A DNA stretch of 64,000 nt, from the NCBI RefSeq assembly GCF_009674485.1, contig NZ_WKJJ01000005.1, forward strand, positions 1 through 64,000, in the 5' to 3' direction. The notes under the pieces are model-generated. The model saw only the letters and a list, made by a program, of their open reading frames with translations, was not told where the DNA came from and did no database searches. A program made the translations under genes and the position numbers. Shown here in pieces: positions 15,571 through 26,191 of this stretch. The DNA is from Pseudoduganella rivuli. Lineage in GTDB: Bacteria > Pseudomonadota > Gammaproteobacteria > Burkholderiales > Burkholderiaceae_D. Each line of letters starts with the position of its first letter. The stretch's first letter is position 1.

Positions 15571-15936
15571 ATGGCGAAAACGATACTTGCAGTCGACGAT
15601 TCCAGCTCGCTGCGACAGATGGTGGCCTTCAGCCTGAAGGCCGCCGGCTACCAGGTGGTGGAAGCGGTTGACGGCCAGGATGGTCTGGAAAAAGCCAAGG
15701 GCCAGACCGTGGACCTGGTGCTGACCGACCAGAACATGCCGCGCATGGACGGGCTGCAACTGATCAAGCACCTGCGTGAACTGCAGAGCTATCAGAAAGT
15801 GCCTATTTTGATGCTGACCACGGAATCGTCCGACGAGATGAAGGCCAAGGGCCGCGCGGCCGGCGCCAACGGCTGGCTGGTCAAGCCATTCGATCCGCAG
15901 CGTCTTATCGAGGTAGTCAAGAAAGTCATCGGCTGA
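15571..15936 (+). CDS. cheY: Response regulator CheY (copy 1)
   Basis: A 121-residue single receiver domain. The acidic pair is in LAVDDSS, the phosphoacceptor Asp in VLTDQNMPRMDG, the conserved Thr in ILMLTTES, and the Lys in WLVKPFDP. It lies directly upstream of cheA, so CheA is the obvious phosphodonor. A second CheY (23392) is only partly similar in sequence, so the two may differ in target: motor switch versus phosphate sink or other output. Confidence 0.95.
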   Translation: MAKTILAVDDSSSLRQMVAFSLKAAGYQVVEAVDGQDGLEKAKGQTVDLVLTDQNMPRMDGLQLIKHLRELQSYQKVPILMLTTESSDEMKAKGRAAGANGWLVKPFDPQRLIEVVKKVIG

Positions 15937-15974
15937 GGACTTCCCATGTATCCAGTACTTGATGGAGTCGCGCC

Positions 15975-18185
15975 ATGACCATCGATATTAGCCAGTTCTA
16001 CCAGGTCTTCTTCGATGAGGCTGAGGAACTGCTGGCTGAAATGGAGCGCTTGCTGCTGGGCGTCGACATCGCCGCGCCCACGGAAGAAGACTTGAATGCG
16101 ATTTTCCGCACCGCCCACTCCGTCAAAGGGGGCGCGGGTACGTTCGGCCTGAACGACATGACGGAAATTACGCACGTGCTGGAAACCCTGCTGGACCGCA
16201 TCCGCAAAGGCGAGATGGCCCTGACGGCCGAGCACGTGGATGCATTCCTGGCCGCCAAGGATATCTTGAAAATGCAGCTGGACGGCCACCGTTCCGGCGC
16301 CACGGTCGACCAGGACGCCGTGGGCAACGTGCGCATGATGCTGCAATCGCTGGCGCAAGACGTGGTGGTGTCGGATTTGCAGCACATCGCGCCATCCTTC
16401 AACAGCGCGGCCGACGACAACAAGGTCGACCATACCGATGGCCGCCGTTATCGCCTGGAACTGCCGCAAATGAACCAGCGCGAAGTGGCGGCGCTGGCGG
16501 CCGAAGTGGGATTGCTGGGGCTGGTGTCGACCACGCCGCTCGATGGCGGCCGCACCGCGCTGCTGGTGACCACCCACGAAAGCCTGGACGACATCGTGTC
16601 GATTTGCTCGTTCATCCTGAACCCGGACGATTTAAAGATCACGGAATTGCCGGCGCTGACGCCGACCCAGCAGGCGCGCGAAAGCGCCGAACGCAACCGC
16701 ATCGAAGCGGCGCAGGGGTACGGCTTCTTCGACCCGATCGAACCCTCTGCCGCGCCCGCCCAGCCTGTGCAGGGCGGCGACCCCGGCTATGGCTTCTTCC
16801 AGCCGCTGGAGCAAATCCGCGCCGAGGCGGCCTTGGCCGCGGACGACAACAAGGGTTACGGCTTCTTCGAGCCGGTGGAAACCATCCGTGCCCGCGCCGG
16901 CATCAAGGACGAGCCGACCGCCGCGCCCACGCCGGAGCCGCAGAAAGCCGTCGTCAAGAAAGACGACAAGCCGGTGGCGGCTGGCGGCGGCGGCGAATCG
17001 TCGTCGATCCGCGTGTCGATTGAAAAGGTCGATCAACTGATTAACCTGGTGGGCGAACTGGTCATCACGCAAGCGATGATCGAACAGCGCGTCGATACGC
17101 TGGACCCGATGGTGCACGAACGCCTGCTGTCGTCGGTCAGCCAGCTCACGCGCAATACCCGCGACTTGCAGGAAGCCGTGATGTCGATCCGCATGATGCC
17201 GATGGACTTCGTGTTTTCCCGCTTCCCGCGCATGGTGCGCGACCTGGCGGCCAAGCTGGGCAAGAAAGTCGATTTCATTACCAACGGCGCCGCGACCGAA
17301 CTGGACAAGGGCCTGATCGAACGCATCGTCGATCCGCTGACGCACCTGGTGCGCAACAGTATCGACCACGGCATTGAAATGCCGGATATCAGGCGCGCGG
17401 CCGGCAAGAGCGACGCGGGCCGCTTGCTGCTGTCGGCCAGCCACCAGGGCGGCAATATCATCATCGAAGTGGCGGATGACGGCGGCGGCTTGAACCGCGA
17501 AAAAATCCTCGCCAAGGCGCGCCAAAGCGGCTTGCCGGTGTCGGACAACATGGCCGACGCCGATGTCTGGCAACTGATTTTCGCGCCGGGCTTCTCGACG
17601 GCGGAAACCGTGACCGACGTGTCGGGCCGCGGTGTCGGCATGGACGTGGTGAAGCGGAACATTACCGCCATGGGCGGCTCGGTCGATATCCGTTCCGCCA
17701 AGGGCTTTGGCACGACGATTTCGATTTCGCTGCCGCTGACCCTGGCCATCCTGGATGGCATGACGATCCGCGTGGGCGAGGAAATCTATATCCTGCCGCT
17801 GGGCTTCGTGATCGAATCGCTGCAACCGGTGCCGGAAGACGTCAAGGAAATCACGGGCAAGGGCAAGGTCATCAAGGTGCGCGGCGAATACCTGCCGTTG
17901 ATCCCGCTGTACCAGATGTTCGACATTACGCCGCGCTTCACGGATCCGTGCGAAGGCATCATCGTGATCCTGGAAACCGATGGCCGCAAGGCGGCGCTGT
18001 TCATCGACGACCTGGTGGGACAGCAGCAAGTGGTGGTGAAGAACCTCGAATCGAATTACCGCAAGGTGGCGGGCATTTCCGGCGCCACCATCCTGGGCGA
18101 TGGCGGCGTGTCGCTGATTCTCGATGTCGCCGCATTGATCCGCTCGTCGCGCCAACTGGCGGACGAAACCATTTTTTCACAATAA
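15975..18185 (+). CDS. cheA: Chemotaxis histidine kinase CheA
   Basis: A 736-residue kinase. The P1 phosphotransfer domain has RTAHSVKGGAGTFG, with the phosphorylated His near residue 48. A P2-like alpha/beta domain spans about 155-230. Then comes a Pro/Ala-rich linker with three GYGFF repeats at residues 248, 271 and 294, exactly 23 apart. Dimerisation P3 spans about 335-410. The P4 ATPase has the N-box HLVRNSIDHGIE, DDGGGL and GRGVGMDVVKRNI, and the C-terminal P5 is CheW-like. The kinase couples MCPs through CheW to CheY and CheB. The gene is followed by cheW after 18 bases. The linker repeats are not part of textbook CheA. Confidence 0.97.
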   Translation: MTIDISQFYQVFFDEAEELLAEMERLLLGVDIAAPTEEDLNAIFRTAHSVKGGAGTFGLNDMTEITHVLETLLDRIRKGEMALTAEHVDAFLAAKDILKMQLDGHRSGATVDQDAVGNVRMMLQSLAQDVVVSDLQHIAPSFNSAADDNKVDHTDGRRYRLELPQMNQREVAALAAEVGLLGLVSTTPLDGGRTALLVTTHESLDDIVSICSFILNPDDLKITELPALTPTQQARESAERNRIEAAQGYGFFDPIEPSAAPAQPVQGGDPGYGFFQPLEQIRAEAALAADDNKGYGFFEPVETIRARAGIKDEPTAAPTPEPQKAVVKKDDKPVAAGGGGESSSIRVSIEKVDQLINLVGELVITQAMIEQRVDTLDPMVHERLLSSVSQLTRNTRDLQEAVMSIRMMPMDFVFSRFPRMVRDLAAKLGKKVDFITNGAATELDKGLIERIVDPLTHLVRNSIDHGIEMPDIRRAAGKSDAGRLLLSASHQGGNIIIEVADDGGGLNREKILAKARQSGLPVSDNMADADVWQLIFAPGFSTAETVTDVSGRGVGMDVVKRNITAMGGSVDIRSAKGFGTTISISLPLTLAILDGMTIRVGEEIYILPLGFVIESLQPVPEDVKEITGKGKVIKVRGEYLPLIPLYQMFDITPRFTDPCEGIIVILETDGRKAALFIDDLVGQQQVVVKNLESNYRKVAGISGATILGDGGVSLILDVAALIRSSRQLADETIFSQ

Positions 18186-18203
18186 ACGCTAGAGGGTAAC
18201 CAT

Positions 18204-18695
18204 ATGGCAGACGTAATCCAGGCAAATAACGCAGAGGACATCGCCGGTCGCGAATTCCTTGCGTTCAAGCTGGGCAAGGAAGAATACGGGATCGATATCC
18301 TGAAAGTGCAGGAAATCCGCGGCTATGAAGCCGTGACCCGCATTGCCAGCGCCCCGGAATTCATCAAGGGCGTGATCAACTTGCGCGGCATCATCATTCC
18401 CGTGGTGGACATGCGCATCAAGTTCCAGCTCGGTGAAGTCGTGTACGACCAGTTCACGGTCGTCATCATCCTGAACATCAATGGCCGCATCGTGGGGATG
18501 GTGGTCGATTCGGTGTCGGATGTCACCACGCTGACCCCGGAACAGGTGAAACCGTCGCCGGAAATGGGGACCGCGTTCTCGACTGAATACATCATTGGCC
18601 TGGGCACCATCGATGAGCGTATGCTGATCCTGGTGGACATCGATCGCCTGATGTCGAGCCCGGATATGGGGTTGAACGACCAGTTGGCGGCATAA
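18204..18695 (+). CDS. cheW: Chemotaxis coupling protein CheW
   Basis: A 163-residue adaptor that joins receptors to CheA. Typical features are FLAFKLGKEEYGIDILKVQEIRGYE, FIKGVINLRGIIIPVVDMRIKF and GMVVDSVSDVTTL, all of the SH3-like CheW fold. The start ATG 18204 follows AGAGGG. It directly follows cheA. Confidence 0.96.
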   Translation: MADVIQANNAEDIAGREFLAFKLGKEEYGIDILKVQEIRGYEAVTRIASAPEFIKGVINLRGIIIPVVDMRIKFQLGEVVYDQFTVVIILNINGRIVGMVVDSVSDVTTLTPEQVKPSPEMGTAFSTEYIIGLGTIDERMLILVDIDRLMSSPDMGLNDQLAA

Positions 18696-18827
18696 GCAGC
18701 AAGCAATGACAGCCCATCGCAAAGACGGTGGGCTGAAGAAAAATATAATGCGCGCAGGTTACCGGACGGCGCCGGGTCTGCTCCCACAGGGATGCCGCAG
18801 CCGGAAAGACAGCAGAGAAGGGAGACG

Positions 18828-20540
18828 ATGATGAATTTACGCGACTTTAAGATCGGCACCAGGTTGAGCATCGGGTTTGGCAGCATCTTGCTGATTCTCG
18901 CTGCGATGGTATTACTGACCAACGTGCTGAACTACCGTAACAAGGCGGAATTGCGTGGCGGGCTGGAAACGTCCACGGCGAAAAACCTGCAAGCGTCCGC
19001 GATGAAAAGCGCGATGCTGGAAACCGGGATTGCCATGCGCAATATCGGCCTGCAATCGGACGTCAGCCTGATGCAGAAGGAAGAGGGCAAGGTCAAGGAA
19101 CAGCGCAAGCGCTATGAAGCGGCGCGCGACAAGTTGCAGAGCCTGGGCCTGAACGATGCGGAAAAGAAAGTGCTGAGCGATATCGCGGCGCTGGACAAGG
19201 ATGTCGACGCCGCGTTCAAGGAAGCCATCGGGCAGGTGCTGGCGTTTAACTCGGAGGGCGCGGCCAAGGTCATCGCCAGCCGCATCGACCCGCTGAACCA
19301 GCAAACGCTGGCGGCGCTGAACACGCTGGTCGACATGCAGCAGAAAGCGGCCAACGCGGTGCTGGAAGGGTCGATTACGGCCGACAGCCGCCTGATGATG
19401 ATCCTGTTCGGCCTCGGCGCCATCGCGATCGCATTGGGCGTGGTGGCGGCGCTGATCATTACCCGTTCGATCACGGGGCCGCTGTCGGGTGCGGTGGAAG
19501 TGGCCAAGCGCGTGGCGGGCGGTGAACTGACGTCGCAAGTGACGGTGGAAGGCCAGGATGAAACCAGCGAACTGCTGCAGGCGCTGCGTGAAATGAACGA
19601 CAGCCTGGTGCGCACGGTCAGCGAAGTGCGTTCGTCGACGGAAACCATCACGGTGGCGTCGCAGGAAATCGCGTCCGGCAATGCCGACCTGTCGTCGCGC
19701 ACGGAATCGCAGGCCAGCTCGCTGGAAGAAACCGCCAGCTCGATGGAAGAGCTGACGTCCACCGTCAAGCAAAACGCGGACAATGCGCGCCAGGCCAACC
19801 AGCTGGCCGTGTCGGCATCGTCGGTGGCGGAAAAAGGCGGCACCGTGGTGTCGCAAGTGGTGGAAACCATGGGCTCGATCAAGGAATCGTCGTCCAAGGT
19901 GGTCGATATCATCGGCGTGATCGACGGCATCGCGTTCCAGACCAACATCCTGGCGCTGAACGCGGCGGTGGAAGCGGCCCGTGCCGGCGAACAGGGCCGC
20001 GGCTTCGCCGTGGTGGCGTCGGAAGTGCGTTCGCTGGCGCAGCGCTCGGCGGCGGCGGCCAAGGAAATCAAGGAATTGATTGGCGACTCGGTCGACAAGG
20101 TCGATGCGGGCAGCCGCCTGGTCGATGAAGCGGGCCAGACCATGGGCCTGATCGTGACGTCGATCAAGCAGGTGGCCGACATCATGGGTGAAATCACGGC
20201 GGCCACGCAGGAGCAAAGCAACGGCATCGAGGAAGTCAACCAGGCCATCACGCAGATGGATGAAATGACGCAGCAAAATGCCGCGCTGGTGGAAGAAGCC
20301 GCCGCCGCTGCGGAAAGCATGCAGGACCAGGCGCAAAAGCTGGCGGCCGCGGTCGCCATCTTCAAACTGGCTGGCGATGCGTATTCCGCCCAGCGCGCCG
20401 CCGCGCCGAAGGCCGTGGCGAAGCCGGCGCCGCGCACCGCCTTGACGGCGCGCGCCCCGGCCGCCAAGGCAGCGCCCAAGGCGCCGCCGAAAAAGCTGGC
20501 TACCACCAATACGCCGGACGGCGAGTGGGAAGAGTTCTGA
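18828..20540 (+). CDS. Methyl-accepting chemotaxis protein
   Basis: A 570-residue receptor with a first membrane segment at about 10-32, a periplasmic four-helix-bundle sensor of about 155 residues, a second membrane segment ([22 protein letters not shown]), HAMP, and a signalling domain with the hairpin tip [20 protein letters not shown]. The methylation helices contain [17 protein letters not shown]. An Ala/Pro/Lys-rich tail ends in GEWEEF, a likely CheR/CheB docking pentapeptide (WEEF-type, compare NWETF). The start is ATG 18828 or 18831 after GAAGGGAG. The ligand is unknown. It sits between cheW and cheR and is the only receptor here. Confidence 0.94.
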   Translation: MMNLRDFKIGTRLSIGFGSILLILAAMVLLTNVLNYRNKAELRGGLETSTAKNLQASAMKSAMLETGIAMRNIGLQSDVSLMQKEEGKVKEQRKRYEAARDKLQSLGLNDAEKKVLSDIAALDKDVDAAFKEAIGQVLAFNSEGAAKVIASRIDPLNQQTLAALNTLVDMQQKAANAVLEGSITADSRLMMILFGLGAIAIALGVVAALIITRSITGPLSGAVEVAKRVAGGELTSQVTVEGQDETSELLQALREMNDSLVRTVSEVRSSTETITVASQEIASGNADLSSRTESQASSLEETASSMEELTSTVKQNADNARQANQLAVSASSVAEKGGTVVSQVVETMGSIKESSSKVVDIIGVIDGIAFQTNILALNAAVEAARAGEQGRGFAVVASEVRSLAQRSAAAAKEIKELIGDSVDKVDAGSRLVDEAGQTMGLIVTSIKQVADIMGEITAATQEQSNGIEEVNQAITQMDEMTQQNAALVEEAAAAAESMQDQAQKLAAAVAIFKLAGDAYSAQRAAAPKAVAKPAPRTALTARAPAAKAAPKAPPKKLATTNTPDGEWEEF

Positions 20541-20640
20541 TGCGCTGACCACGGTCAAGGACCAGGCGGCGCAAGCGTTCCGCGCGGCAGTGACTCTGCG
20601 CGCGGGACGCACTGGTGACACGTTTTATGAAGGTTGATAC

Positions 20641-21498
20641 ATGCCGCAATCCAAAGACACCGTCAAAGAGTTTGATTTCAATGCCCGCGACTTCGAGCGC
20701 GTGCGGGCGCTGATTTACAAGAAGGCCGGCATTTCGCTGGCCGACAGCAAGCAGGAGATGGTGTACAGCCGCCTGGCGCGCCGCCTGCGCGCCAACGGCA
20801 TCAATTCGTTCGTTAAGTACCTCGATGACCTGGAGGCGGGGCGTTTGGGCGACGAGTGGGAATCGTTTACCAATGCGCTGACCACCAACCTGACGTCGTT
20901 CTTCCGCGAAGCGCATCACTTCCCGCTGCTGGCCGAACACGTCAAGAACAAGCGCGACATCACCGTCTGGTGTTCCGCCGCGTCCACCGGCGAAGAACCG
21001 TATTCGATCGCGATGACCCTGTGCGAAGCGTTCAATACGTTGAACCCGCCCGCCACCATTATTGCCACCGACATCGACACCAATGTGCTGGCGCACGGCG
21101 CCAACGGCGTTTATACGCTGGACCGCCTCGACAAGATGTCGCCGGAACGCCAGCGCCGCTTTTTCCTGAAAGGGAAGGGCGACAAGGAAGGCTACGTGCG
21201 CGTGCGTCCGGAATTGCGCAACCTGATCACGTTCAAGCAATTGAATCTGCTGGGCGACCAGTGGCCCGTGACGGGCCCGTTCGACGTGATTTTCTGCCGC
21301 AATGTGATGATTTATTTCGATAAGGCGACTCAGCGTAAAATACTGTCGCGCTTTGTCCCGTTGATGAAGCCCGACGCATTGCTGTTTGCCGGCCATTCGG
21401 AGAATTTCCTGTATGTGTCCGATCAATTGAAATTGCGCGGTAAAACCGTATACGAGCTGGACGATCGCCGTGGCGCAAGCCCTAAAGTGTCGTCATAA
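20641..21498 (+). CDS. cheR: Chemotaxis methyltransferase CheR
   Basis: A 285-residue SAM-dependent enzyme that methylates receptor glutamates. The N-terminal helical domain (YKKAGISLADSKQEMVYSRL) is followed by the catalytic domain with TNLTSFFREAHHFP, VWCSAASTGEEPYSIAM (SAM-binding), ATDIDTNVLA, and FDVIFCRNVMIYFD. The signature RNVMIYFD is typical. The gene is immediately upstream of cheD (17-base gap) and just after the MCP with a docking tail. Confidence 0.96.
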   Translation: MPQSKDTVKEFDFNARDFERVRALIYKKAGISLADSKQEMVYSRLARRLRANGINSFVKYLDDLEAGRLGDEWESFTNALTTNLTSFFREAHHFPLLAEHVKNKRDITVWCSAASTGEEPYSIAMTLCEAFNTLNPPATIIATDIDTNVLAHGANGVYTLDRLDKMSPERQRRFFLKGKGDKEGYVRVRPELRNLITFKQLNLLGDQWPVTGPFDVIFCRNVMIYFDKATQRKILSRFVPLMKPDALLFAGHSENFLYVSDQLKLRGKTVYELDDRRGASPKVSS

Positions 21499-21515
21499 AG
21501 GAAGGCGGGAACACT

Positions 21516-22112
21516 ATGGACTTGGAACAATTTGCCACGAATGTCTACTACGACCGGACGTTCGACTGCCAAGCAGCGAAGATCCTGCCGGGTGAATACT
21601 ATTTCACCAACAAGGACATGCTGATTGTCACGGTGCTGGGTTCCTGCGTATCGGCCTGCATCCGCGACCGCGTGACGGGCCTGGGCGGCATGAACCACTT
21701 CATGCTGCCGGATGGCGGCGGCGATGGCAGTCCCGTGTCGGCCTCGGCCCGCTACGGCAGCTATGCGATGGAAATTCTCATCAATGACTTGCTGAAGGCC
21801 GGCGCCAAGCGGGACAATATGGAAGCCAAGGTGTTCGGCGGCGGCGCCGTGCTGAAAGGATTCACCGCGATTAACGTGGGCGAGCGCAACGCCGCCTTTG
21901 TCCAGACGTTTTTAAAGAATGAACGCATCCGCATCGTCGCGGAAGACTTGAACGATATCTATCCCCGCAAAGTGTATTTCTTCCCCCGCACCGGGAAAGT
22001 GCTGGTGAAAAAACTGATGCAAACCCATAACGATACGCTGGCCAAACGCGAAAGCGAATATGCGAGCCGGCTCAAGAAACAGCCAGTGGCGGGCGAAGTC
22101 GAATTGTTTTAA
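21516..22112 (+). CDS. cheD: Chemoreceptor glutamine deamidase CheD
   Basis: A 198-residue enzyme that converts receptor glutamines to glutamates. LGSCVSACIRDRVTGLGGMNHFMLP contains the catalytic Cys and His. ARYGSYAMEILINDLLKAGAKR and EAKVFGGGAVL complete the family pattern. It is longer than Bacillus or Thermotoga CheD because of N- and C-terminal extensions, and ends GEVELF, a tail like that of the CheZ-like protein here. The cheR-cheD-cheB order is standard. Confidence 0.95.
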   Translation: MDLEQFATNVYYDRTFDCQAAKILPGEYYFTNKDMLIVTVLGSCVSACIRDRVTGLGGMNHFMLPDGGGDGSPVSASARYGSYAMEILINDLLKAGAKRDNMEAKVFGGGAVLKGFTAINVGERNAAFVQTFLKNERIRIVAEDLNDIYPRKVYFFPRTGKVLVKKLMQTHNDTLAKRESEYASRLKKQPVAGEVELF

Positions 22113-22158
22113 TTGGTCCGACCCGGCCGTACTGGTGCACTAGAAGAGACATAACATC

Positions 22159-23229
22159 ATGAAGATCAAAGTCCTGATCGTCGACGACTCCGCGCTGATC
22201 CGCAGCGTCATGACGGAAATCATTAACAGCCAAGCCGACATGGAAGTGGTGGGCGTGGCGCCCGACCCGCTGGTGGCGCGCGAGTTGATCAAGCAAACCA
22301 ACCCGGACGTGCTGACCCTGGACGTCGAGATGCCGAAAATGGACGGCCTCGACTTCCTGGAAAAGCTGATGCGCCTGCGGCCGATGCCGGTCGTGATGGT
22401 GTCGTCGTTGACGGAACGCGGGTCGGAAATCACCATGCGCGCGCTGGAACTGGGCGCCGTGGATTTCGTCACCAAGCCGAAAATCTCCATCCAGGCCGGC
22501 ATGCGCGAATATGCCGAACTGATTACCGATAAAATCCGCGCCGCGTCGCGTGCCCGGGTGCGTGCGCGCACGTTGCCGCAAGCGGGCGCCGAAGGCCAGG
22601 CGCCATTGCCGCAATTGCGCAATCCGCTGATGTCTTCCGAAAAACTCATCATCATCGGCGCTTCCACCGGCGGCACCGAAGCGATCCGCGAATTCCTGAT
22701 GCAAATGCCGTCCGATTGCCCGGGCATTCTCATCACGCAGCACATGCCGGAAGGCTTTACGCGTTCGTTCGCCAAGCGTCTCGATTCGCTGTGCAAGATC
22801 GCCGTCATCGAGTCGCAGGGCAATGAACGCGTGCTGCCCGGCCACGCGTATATCGCCCCGGGCCATTCGCACCTGACCCTGACCCGTTCCGGCGCCAACT
22901 ACATGACCAAGATCGACCAGGGCGAGCCCGTCAACCGCCACCGCCCGTCGGTGGATGTGCTGTTCCGCTCCGCCGCGCAATTCGCCGGCAAGAATGCGGT
23001 GGGCGTGATCCTGACCGGCATGGGCAAGGATGGCGCGGCCGGCATGCTGGAAATGAAAAATGCGGGCGCCTATAATTTTGCGCAGGATGAAGCCAGTTGC
23101 GTCGTGTTCGGCATGCCGCGCGAAGCCATCGCAGTGGGTGGCACGCATGAAGTGGGCGCGTTGCAGGATTTGCCGGGCATGGTGCTGGGCCACTTGGCCA
23201 AACACGGTTCGCGCGCATTGCGCGTTTAA
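22159..23229 (+). CDS. cheB: Chemotaxis methylesterase CheB
   Basis: A 356-residue response regulator enzyme. The receiver is at 1-120 ([30 protein letters not shown]), followed by a linker. The methylesterase begins at about 165 with the catalytic Ser in [13 protein letters not shown], His in [10 protein letters not shown], and Asp in [14 protein letters not shown]. It opposes CheR and is activated by CheA. The length is normal. Confidence 0.97.
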   Translation: MKIKVLIVDDSALIRSVMTEIINSQADMEVVGVAPDPLVARELIKQTNPDVLTLDVEMPKMDGLDFLEKLMRLRPMPVVMVSSLTERGSEITMRALELGAVDFVTKPKISIQAGMREYAELITDKIRAASRARVRARTLPQAGAEGQAPLPQLRNPLMSSEKLIIIGASTGGTEAIREFLMQMPSDCPGILITQHMPEGFTRSFAKRLDSLCKIAVIESQGNERVLPGHAYIAPGHSHLTLTRSGANYMTKIDQGEPVNRHRPSVDVLFRSAAQFAGKNAVGVILTGMGKDGAAGMLEMKNAGAYNFAQDEASCVVFGMPREAIAVGGTHEVGALQDLPGMVLGHLAKHGSRALRV

Positions 23230-23391
23230 GAAATGCAGTATGCGGTATGCTGCTTTTTGTACAAGGCTACCGTTGCAGTGACGTTTTACCACCACTTTGT
23301 TCGCCTTAACGCAATGAAAATGCTATCCTACAAAGAGGTGGTGCTTATAAACACTATTAACAACCGCGTAAGAGAATCAACGGAGTAATTC

Positions 23392-23781
23392 ATGGCTGAT
23401 CCAAAGATGAAATTTTTAGTTGTTGACGATTTTTCGACGATGCGCCGCATCGTCCGGAATCTGTTGAAAGAACTGGGTTATGCCAATGTGGACGAGGCCG
23501 AAGACGGTGTCATGGCGCTGGCCAAACTGCGCGCGGAACCCTTCGATTTCGTCGTGTCGGACTGGAACATGCCGAACATGGACGGCCTGACCATGCTGCA
23601 GAATATTCGTGCCGATCCCGCACTGGCCAAGCTGCCTGTGCTGATGGTGACGGCAGAAGCCAAAAAAGAAAACATCATCGCGGCGGCCCAGGCTGGCGCC
23701 AATGGCTATGTGGTGAAGCCGTTCACCGCGGCCACCCTGGATGAAAAGCTGAACAAGATTTTCGAAAAGCTGGGCGCCTGA
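23392..23781 (+). CDS. cheY: Response regulator CheY (copy 2)
   Basis: A 129-residue receiver closely resembling enteric Che[36 protein letters not shown] with the phosphoacceptor Asp, [37 protein letters not shown]. This is probably the main flagellar-switch-binding CheY. A 162-base gap separates it from cheB, and a terminator follows at 23928, so it may have its own promoter and closes the chemotaxis block. No cheZ follows, unlike in enteric bacteria. Confidence 0.96.
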   Translation: MADPKMKFLVVDDFSTMRRIVRNLLKELGYANVDEAEDGVMALAKLRAEPFDFVVSDWNMPNMDGLTMLQNIRADPALAKLPVLMVTAEAKKENIIAAAQAGANGYVVKPFTAATLDEKLNKIFEKLGA

Positions 23782-23927
23782 TCCGCGCCGCGGGTGTGGC
23801 GCTGTGCGCCTGGGCGGACACGCGGCGCCACAGGCGTATCACCTCAGTGCCACGGCTGCGGCCAGTGCGGCAATCATGGCCAGTCAGGCGCGGTCGCGCG
23901 CCGGGCCTGCGCCTCAGTAATACCCGG

Positions 23928-23955
23928 GCCGGCCTTGCGCCGGCTTTTTGCTTTT
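23928..23955 (+). terminator. Intrinsic terminator closing the che cluster
   Basis: GCCGGC (23928-23933) and GCCGGC (23939-23944) form a stem around CTTGC, followed by TTTTTGCTTTTT. It lies between cheY copy 2 and the next gene on the same strand. Confidence 0.8.
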
Positions 23956-23974
23956 TCATCAAAGCGACCACACT

Positions 23975-25186
23975 ATGCATCAAACCAATTTTCTCGTTCG
24001 TGAGCCCTTGCTGGACCCGAAGCAGAAAGTGGTCGGCTACGAATTGACCTGGCAACAGCAGGACAGCTCGGCGCCGACGCGGGCCCAGCTGGAAGACCTG
24101 GTGGGTTTCGTGGCCGGCCAGGTCAATGACGACGGGCAGGGCTGGCTGTTGCGGGATAAAATCCTGTTCCTGCAAGCCGTGCCGGAAATGCTGTCGACCG
24201 ACGCGCTGTACAACATGCCGCCCGAGCACACGGTGCTGTCGATCCGGGCGCCGATGCTGGCCAATGCCGATACGCTGGCGGCCGTGCAGGGTTTGCGCGC
24301 GGGCGGGGTCGGCATCTTGCTGCGCGACGCGGACCTGGCGCGGGTCGGCAGCCGGCTCGGCACCATTGCTTCCTTCGTTGAAGTCAAATTCACCGGCGCC
24401 GACGTGGCGTCGCAGGCGCGCCATTATGCGGCGCTGAAAGCGGCAAACTTGCGCATGGTGGGCCGTCCGGTGGCGACGTGGAACGATTTCGATGCGTGCG
24501 CCGCGCTGGGCCTGGATGCCTTTGTCGGCAAGCTGCACCTGACGCCACGGCCGGGCTCGGCGGTACAAGGCATGAATCCCGCGCAAGCGCTGATCATGCA
24601 ATTGATGCAGATGGTCAGCGCCAATGCCGACGTCAAGAACCTGGAAGATGTGCTGCGGCGCGATGCCGCACTGTCGTACCAGTTGATGCGCTACATCAAT
24701 TCGGCAGGGTTCGGCGCGGGGCGGGAAATCACGTCGCTGCGCCAGGCCATCACCATGCTGGGCTATGAACCGCTGTACCGCTGGCTGACTTTATTGCTGG
24801 CCACGGCCAGCACCAATGGCTATTCGCCCGTGCTGCTGGAAACGGCCGTGGTGCGGGGCCGCCTGGCTGAATTGCTGGGCTTGAAGGCGCTGGGCAAGGC
24901 CGACGCGGAAAACATCTTCGTGGCCGGCATGTTCTCGCTGCTGGACCGTTTGCTGGGCATGCCGATGGAAGAAGTGCTGGCGGGGATCCAGCTGTCGGAC
25001 GACGTGGTGGCCGCGCTGATGACGCGCTCCGGCAAATACGGGCCCTACCTGGCGCTGGCCGAAGCGTGCGAGCTGAACAGCAACCTGGTGGCGTCGCTGG
25101 CATCGTCGCTGAACCTGAGTCCGGCCGATGTCAACAAGGCGCATCTGGAGGCGCTGGCGTGGACGCAGTCGGTGACAGCGTCGTAG
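23975..25186 (+). CDS. EAL-like/HDOD signalling protein
   Basis: A 403-residue cytosolic protein. The N-terminal half (FLVREPLLDPKQKVVGYELTWQ; AVQGLRAGGVGILLRD; LDAFVGKLH) looks like a degenerate EAL domain that has lost catalytic motifs. The C-terminal half (ALIMQLMQMVSANADVKNLEDVLRRDAALSYQLMRYINSA; ITSLRQAITMLGYEPLYRWL) is a HDOD domain. This is the YuxH-like architecture, generally thought to be regulatory or scaffold rather than c-di-GMP hydrolysing. The start is ATG 23975, just downstream of the terminator; the ribosome site is weak. Placement after cheY suggests a link with motility, by context only. Confidence 0.82.
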   Translation: MHQTNFLVREPLLDPKQKVVGYELTWQQQDSSAPTRAQLEDLVGFVAGQVNDDGQGWLLRDKILFLQAVPEMLSTDALYNMPPEHTVLSIRAPMLANADTLAAVQGLRAGGVGILLRDADLARVGSRLGTIASFVEVKFTGADVASQARHYAALKAANLRMVGRPVATWNDFDACAALGLDAFVGKLHLTPRPGSAVQGMNPAQALIMQLMQMVSANADVKNLEDVLRRDAALSYQLMRYINSAGFGAGREITSLRQAITMLGYEPLYRWLTLLLATASTNGYSPVLLETAVVRGRLAELLGLKALGKADAENIFVAGMFSLLDRLLGMPMEEVLAGIQLSDDVVAALMTRSGKYGPYLALAEACELNSNLVASLASSLNLSPADVNKAHLEALAWTQSVTAS

Positions 25187-25216
25187 CAGCGGTGAACCAA
25201 GCCGCCGCCGTGTCTC

Positions 25217-25333
25217 CGTAGGGCGGTTTCCGCAACGCGGAAGCCGCCGTGTTGGCGTCGCGGCGGCCGCATAATTTGCGGCAGGGCCAGCATGGCGGCT
25301 TTGACTCGGCGTCCCCGTAAAAGCCGCCCTACG
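25217..25333. repeat. REP/BIME-like element with terminal inverted repeats
   Basis: The ends are CGTAGGGCGGTTT (25217-25229) and AAAGCCGCCCTACG (25320-25333), inverted copies differing by one base. Inside, GGCGGTTTCCGC and GCGGAAGCCGCC form another hairpin. The element fills the gap between two convergent genes and could also stop transcription from both sides. It looks like a short non-coding interspersed repeat, but only one copy was noticed in this window. Confidence 0.6.
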
Positions 25334-25336
25334 CGT

Positions 25337-26191
<855 letters not shown>

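Noticed and set aside
16632..18155. 507-codon minus-strand frame inside cheA
   Set aside because: Antisense shadow, His/Arg-rich, no motif.
18710..18745. Hairpin CAGCCCA/TGGGCTG between cheW and the MCP gene as terminator
   Set aside because: It is followed by an A-rich tract on this strand, not T, so it is unlikely to stop the che transcript.
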